Shown piece after piece: positions 3,622-5,650 of a stretch of 5,650 nt of DNA. The notes beneath the pieces were generated by a model. That model did no database searches, had not been told where the DNA came from, and saw only the letters and a program-made list of their open reading frames with translations. The position numbers were made by a program, and so were the translations under genes. The DNA comes from Betaproteobacteria bacterium (GTDB lineage Bacteria > Pseudomonadota > Gammaproteobacteria > Burkholderiales > Usitatibacteraceae): assembly GCA_025362705.1 (NCBI GenBank), contig JANYFH010000008.1:1-5650 (forward strand). Reading direction: 5' to 3'. The number at the start of each line of letters is the position of its first letter. The stretch's first letter is position 1.

Positions 3622-5650
3622 TTATCCTATTTGTCGGTAGGTGCGGATTGCCGCAGCAAATTCAGCGCCGGTCTGGAAGCGTTCCTCGAAATTCTTCGCC
3701 AACGCCATGTCCACCAGATCTTTCATGTACTCGGGCAACGCGGGGTTGTATTCCATGATGTTCGGGTGTGGTTCGTTGGCGATTGCGAACATGAGCTGCG
3801 TCATGGATTCACCTTCGAACGGCAGTCGTCCGCAGGTCATTTGATACAACATCACGCCAAGCGAGAAGAGATCCGATCGCCCATCGATTTTCTTGCCCGC
3901 CAGTTGCTCGGGCGACATGTACGACGGCGTGCCCAACACCATGCCGGTCTTGGTTTTGGATGAGTCGGTCACGCGGGCGATACCGAAGTCGGTAATCTTC
4001 GGTGTGTCGGTATCCGGGTCGTACATGATGTTGGCGGGCTTGATATCGCGATGTACGATATTGAGCTTGTGCGCGTGGTCGAGCGCTGCAGCGACGCGCT
4101 CAATGATTGACATCACTTTCTCAAAAGGCAGCAGATTCGGGTTCTTGGTGAAAGGCGCCAAGTCCTTGCCTTTGAGGAATTCCATCGCAATAAAGGCCAA
4201 ATCGTGTTCTTCACCAGCATCGTAAATTTTCACGATGCCTGGATGATCGAGCTTGCCAGCTGATTCCGCCTCACGGAAAAAGCGGTCCTTGGCTTCCTGC
4301 AATTCATCACCTTCAAATTCAGTGGCAAGCGCCATCGTTTTGATCGCAACCTCGCGACCGATTTTTGGATCCTTGCCCAGATACACGACACCCATCGCGC
4401 CTTTGCCGAGTTCTTTCTGAATCTGGTAACGGCCCAACATCGGTTTTTCACCCGTACCAGAAAGCGCCATCGTTGCCTGGTTCGAACGCGCGCCGGAAGA
4501 TCCACCGAGGATGATCGTTTCCGACATCACCTTGGCACGATTCATCCGATCCGCCACATCGCGGAACTTCGGATTGTTTTGATGAATAAATGCGAATGCG
4601 CTCTCGGCTTTGTTGAATTGCCGGCGACGCTCGAAATCCAGCGCCAGCGAATAGACGTTTTCCATCAACTGCTCGTCGACCGGGCATTTCCTGAATTTGT
4701 CGAACGCCATATCAAGCTGGCCCTGTTGCTGGAACGCGAGGCCCAGCATGCGATTCGATTCCGCGCCCGCCGCTTCGGATTTTTCCTTGCCGCGTTCGGT
4801 CATGAGGAAGCGTTTGGTGGTGAGGAGCAAATGCCCAACCACCAGCAAAGACGCCGGCAACATGAGTTTCACCCAGATGCCGGGGCCCATCATCAAGGCG
4901 AAATGAGTGCCAATCAGAACCACGAAAATCACCAGCGTAAATATTGCCGCCGGGCCTGCGCGCAACCGTGGCAGCAGCGCAATCAGATACGCGGCAACCA
5001 GAACGAACACCAATAGCGAAACCCAGACCGTCCAGCCGGGCGTCCGGAAAAAATGTTCCTTCAGGATGCTGGACACTGAATGCGAGAGCGCTTCCACCGG
5101 TGTGAGCCCACCGATCGGCGTGACCTGCAAAGAACCGAGGCCTGGCGCTGTCGCACCGATCAGAACTATTTTATCGGCGTACTTCGTAGCAGGGATTTTT
5201 CCACTGATGACATCGAAAAACGAATCGACGGGAATTGCCGGCTTATCGTTAATGGCCTTGTAAAAATACGGCCGCATGAGAGCGCGTTCATCGGTAAGGA
5301 TGCGCAAATTTCCCAGCGACACGCTTTCGCCGAGATTGACGCGGATATCTTTCGCACCCAAGTTCAAGCTGCGTGCCGCCACTAACATCGCGAGTGATGG
5401 ATATTGCTGGCCAAAATAATCGACGACAGTAATGTCCTGTCTCACGCCACCGTCAGCATCCGGATTGGCGCTCAAATGCCCAATACCCGCCGCAAACGAC
5501 CCGATTTCCGCAATCGGAATGTTTGGATTTGGTGCCGAGTAAACAAACTCTCCCCCGGCATTTGTAAACCCGGTAACTACATTCTTGGTGATGAATTCAG
5601 GTAGCGGCTGTTCGGGTTTTCCGGCAGGCGGATCAAACGTGACATCAAAC
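3622..5650 (-). CDS. CHASE2 sensor serine/threonine protein kinase, partial (5' end outside window)
   Basis: This is a membrane-anchored Hanks-type kinase. The reading frame stays open to the right edge, so at least 675 residues are visible and the N-terminus is missing; counting is from the edge. Residues 1 to about 198 are the C-terminal part of a CHASE2 sensor domain, with NPDADGGVRQ followed by YPSLAMLVAARSL and later KIVLIGATAPG. Three hydrophobic helices follow (about 206-227, 234-254, 261-278), then a helical TPR-like linker (about 302-378). The kinase domain (about 408-670) is complete: LGKGAMG loop (414-420), VAIK lysine 437, HRD 533-535 with N540, DFG 554-556, and GTPSYMSPE (573-581). 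With all catalytic residues present it should be active. Threonines before GTPSYM are plausible autophosphorylation sites. CHASE2 would face the periplasm and the kinase the cytosol. Ligand and substrates are unknown. An apparent TTG start at 5475 is internal. It ends at TAA before a strong terminator. Confidence 0.93.
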   Translation of the reverse strand, partial: FDVTFDPPAGKPEQPLPEFITKNVVTGFTNAGGEFVYSAPNPNIPIAEIGSFAAGIGHLSANPDADGGVRQDITVVDYFGQQYPSLAMLVAARSLNLGAKDIRVNLGESVSLGNLRILTDERALMRPYFYKAINDKPAIPVDSFFDVISGKIPATKYADKIVLIGATAPGLGSLQVTPIGGLTPVEALSHSVSSILKEHFFRTPGWTVWVSLLVFVLVAAYLIALLPRLRAGPAAIFTLVIFVVLIGTHFALMMGPGIWVKLMLPASLLVVGHLLLTTKRFLMTERGKEKSEAAGAESNRMLGLAFQQQGQLDMAFDKFRKCPVDEQLMENVYSLALDFERRRQFNKAESAFAFIHQNNPKFRDVADRMNRAKVMSETIILGGSSGARSNQATMALSGTGEKPMLGRYQIQKELGKGAMGVVYLGKDPKIGREVAIKTMALATEFEGDELQEAKDRFFREAESAGKLDHPGIVKIYDAGEEHDLAFIAMEFLKGKDLAPFTKNPNLLPFEKVMSIIERVAAALDHAHKLNIVHRDIKPANIMYDPDTDTPKITDFGIARVTDSSKTKTGMVLGTPSYMSPEQLAGKKIDGRSDLFSLGVMLYQMTCGRLPFEGESMTQLMFAIANEPHPNIMEYNPALPEYMKDLVDMALAKNFEERFQTGAEFAAAIRTYRQIG

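Noticed and set aside
5473..5475. TTG at 5475 as the start of the kinase gene
   Set aside because: The frame stays open from here to the window edge, and the upstream residues (for example IPIAEIGSFAAGIGHLSANP) continue the CHASE2 domain, so this TTG is an internal leucine codon.

Overview
The window reads like a chromosomal segment of a proteobacterium, most likely betaproteobacterial. The estimate rests on the SucC/SucD sequences, the DUF2889-sucC-sucD gene order (which I recall as common in Betaproteobacteria), GC of roughly 55-58 % in the core genes, and the style of the CHASE2-type Ser/Thr kinase. No genus can be assigned from the sequence alone. All supported genes lie on the minus strand, so the transcriptional order runs from right to left.

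Right to left: (1) positions 3622-5650 hold the 3' part of a large gene for a membrane-bound sensor protein kinase (CHASE2 sensor domain, three membrane helices, helical TPR-like linker, complete Hanks-type kinase domain). Its start lies outside the window, and it ends at a strong hairpin terminator (3576-3603). (2) A DUF2889 family gene (2942-3517) follows, with a consensus -10 box in front. (3) After a 107-bp gap with a possible extended -10 promoter come sucC (1656-2834) and sucD (384-1259), the two subunits of the TCA-cycle enzyme succinyl-CoA synthetase. They end at a likely terminator (338-360). (4) Positions 1-337 contain no convincing gene, only a repeat-like fragment and small hairpins.

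The notable feature is in the middle of sucCD. The two genes, which normally lie almost back to back, are separated by 396 bp. Nearly all of that is a 369-bp cassette (1281-1649): a small GIY-YIG nuclease gene bounded by perfect 32-bp inverted repeats, each of which is also a hairpin. The nuclease ORF is about 46 % GC, against about 57 % in sampled parts of sucC. Removing the cassette would leave a 27-bp sucC-sucD spacer, which is ordinary for this operon. It looks like a minimal mobile element or domesticated selfish gene made only of a GIY-YIG endonuclease and its terminal repeats. It has landed in a core operon without breaking either reading frame and in the same orientation as the operon, so it is presumably co-transcribed.
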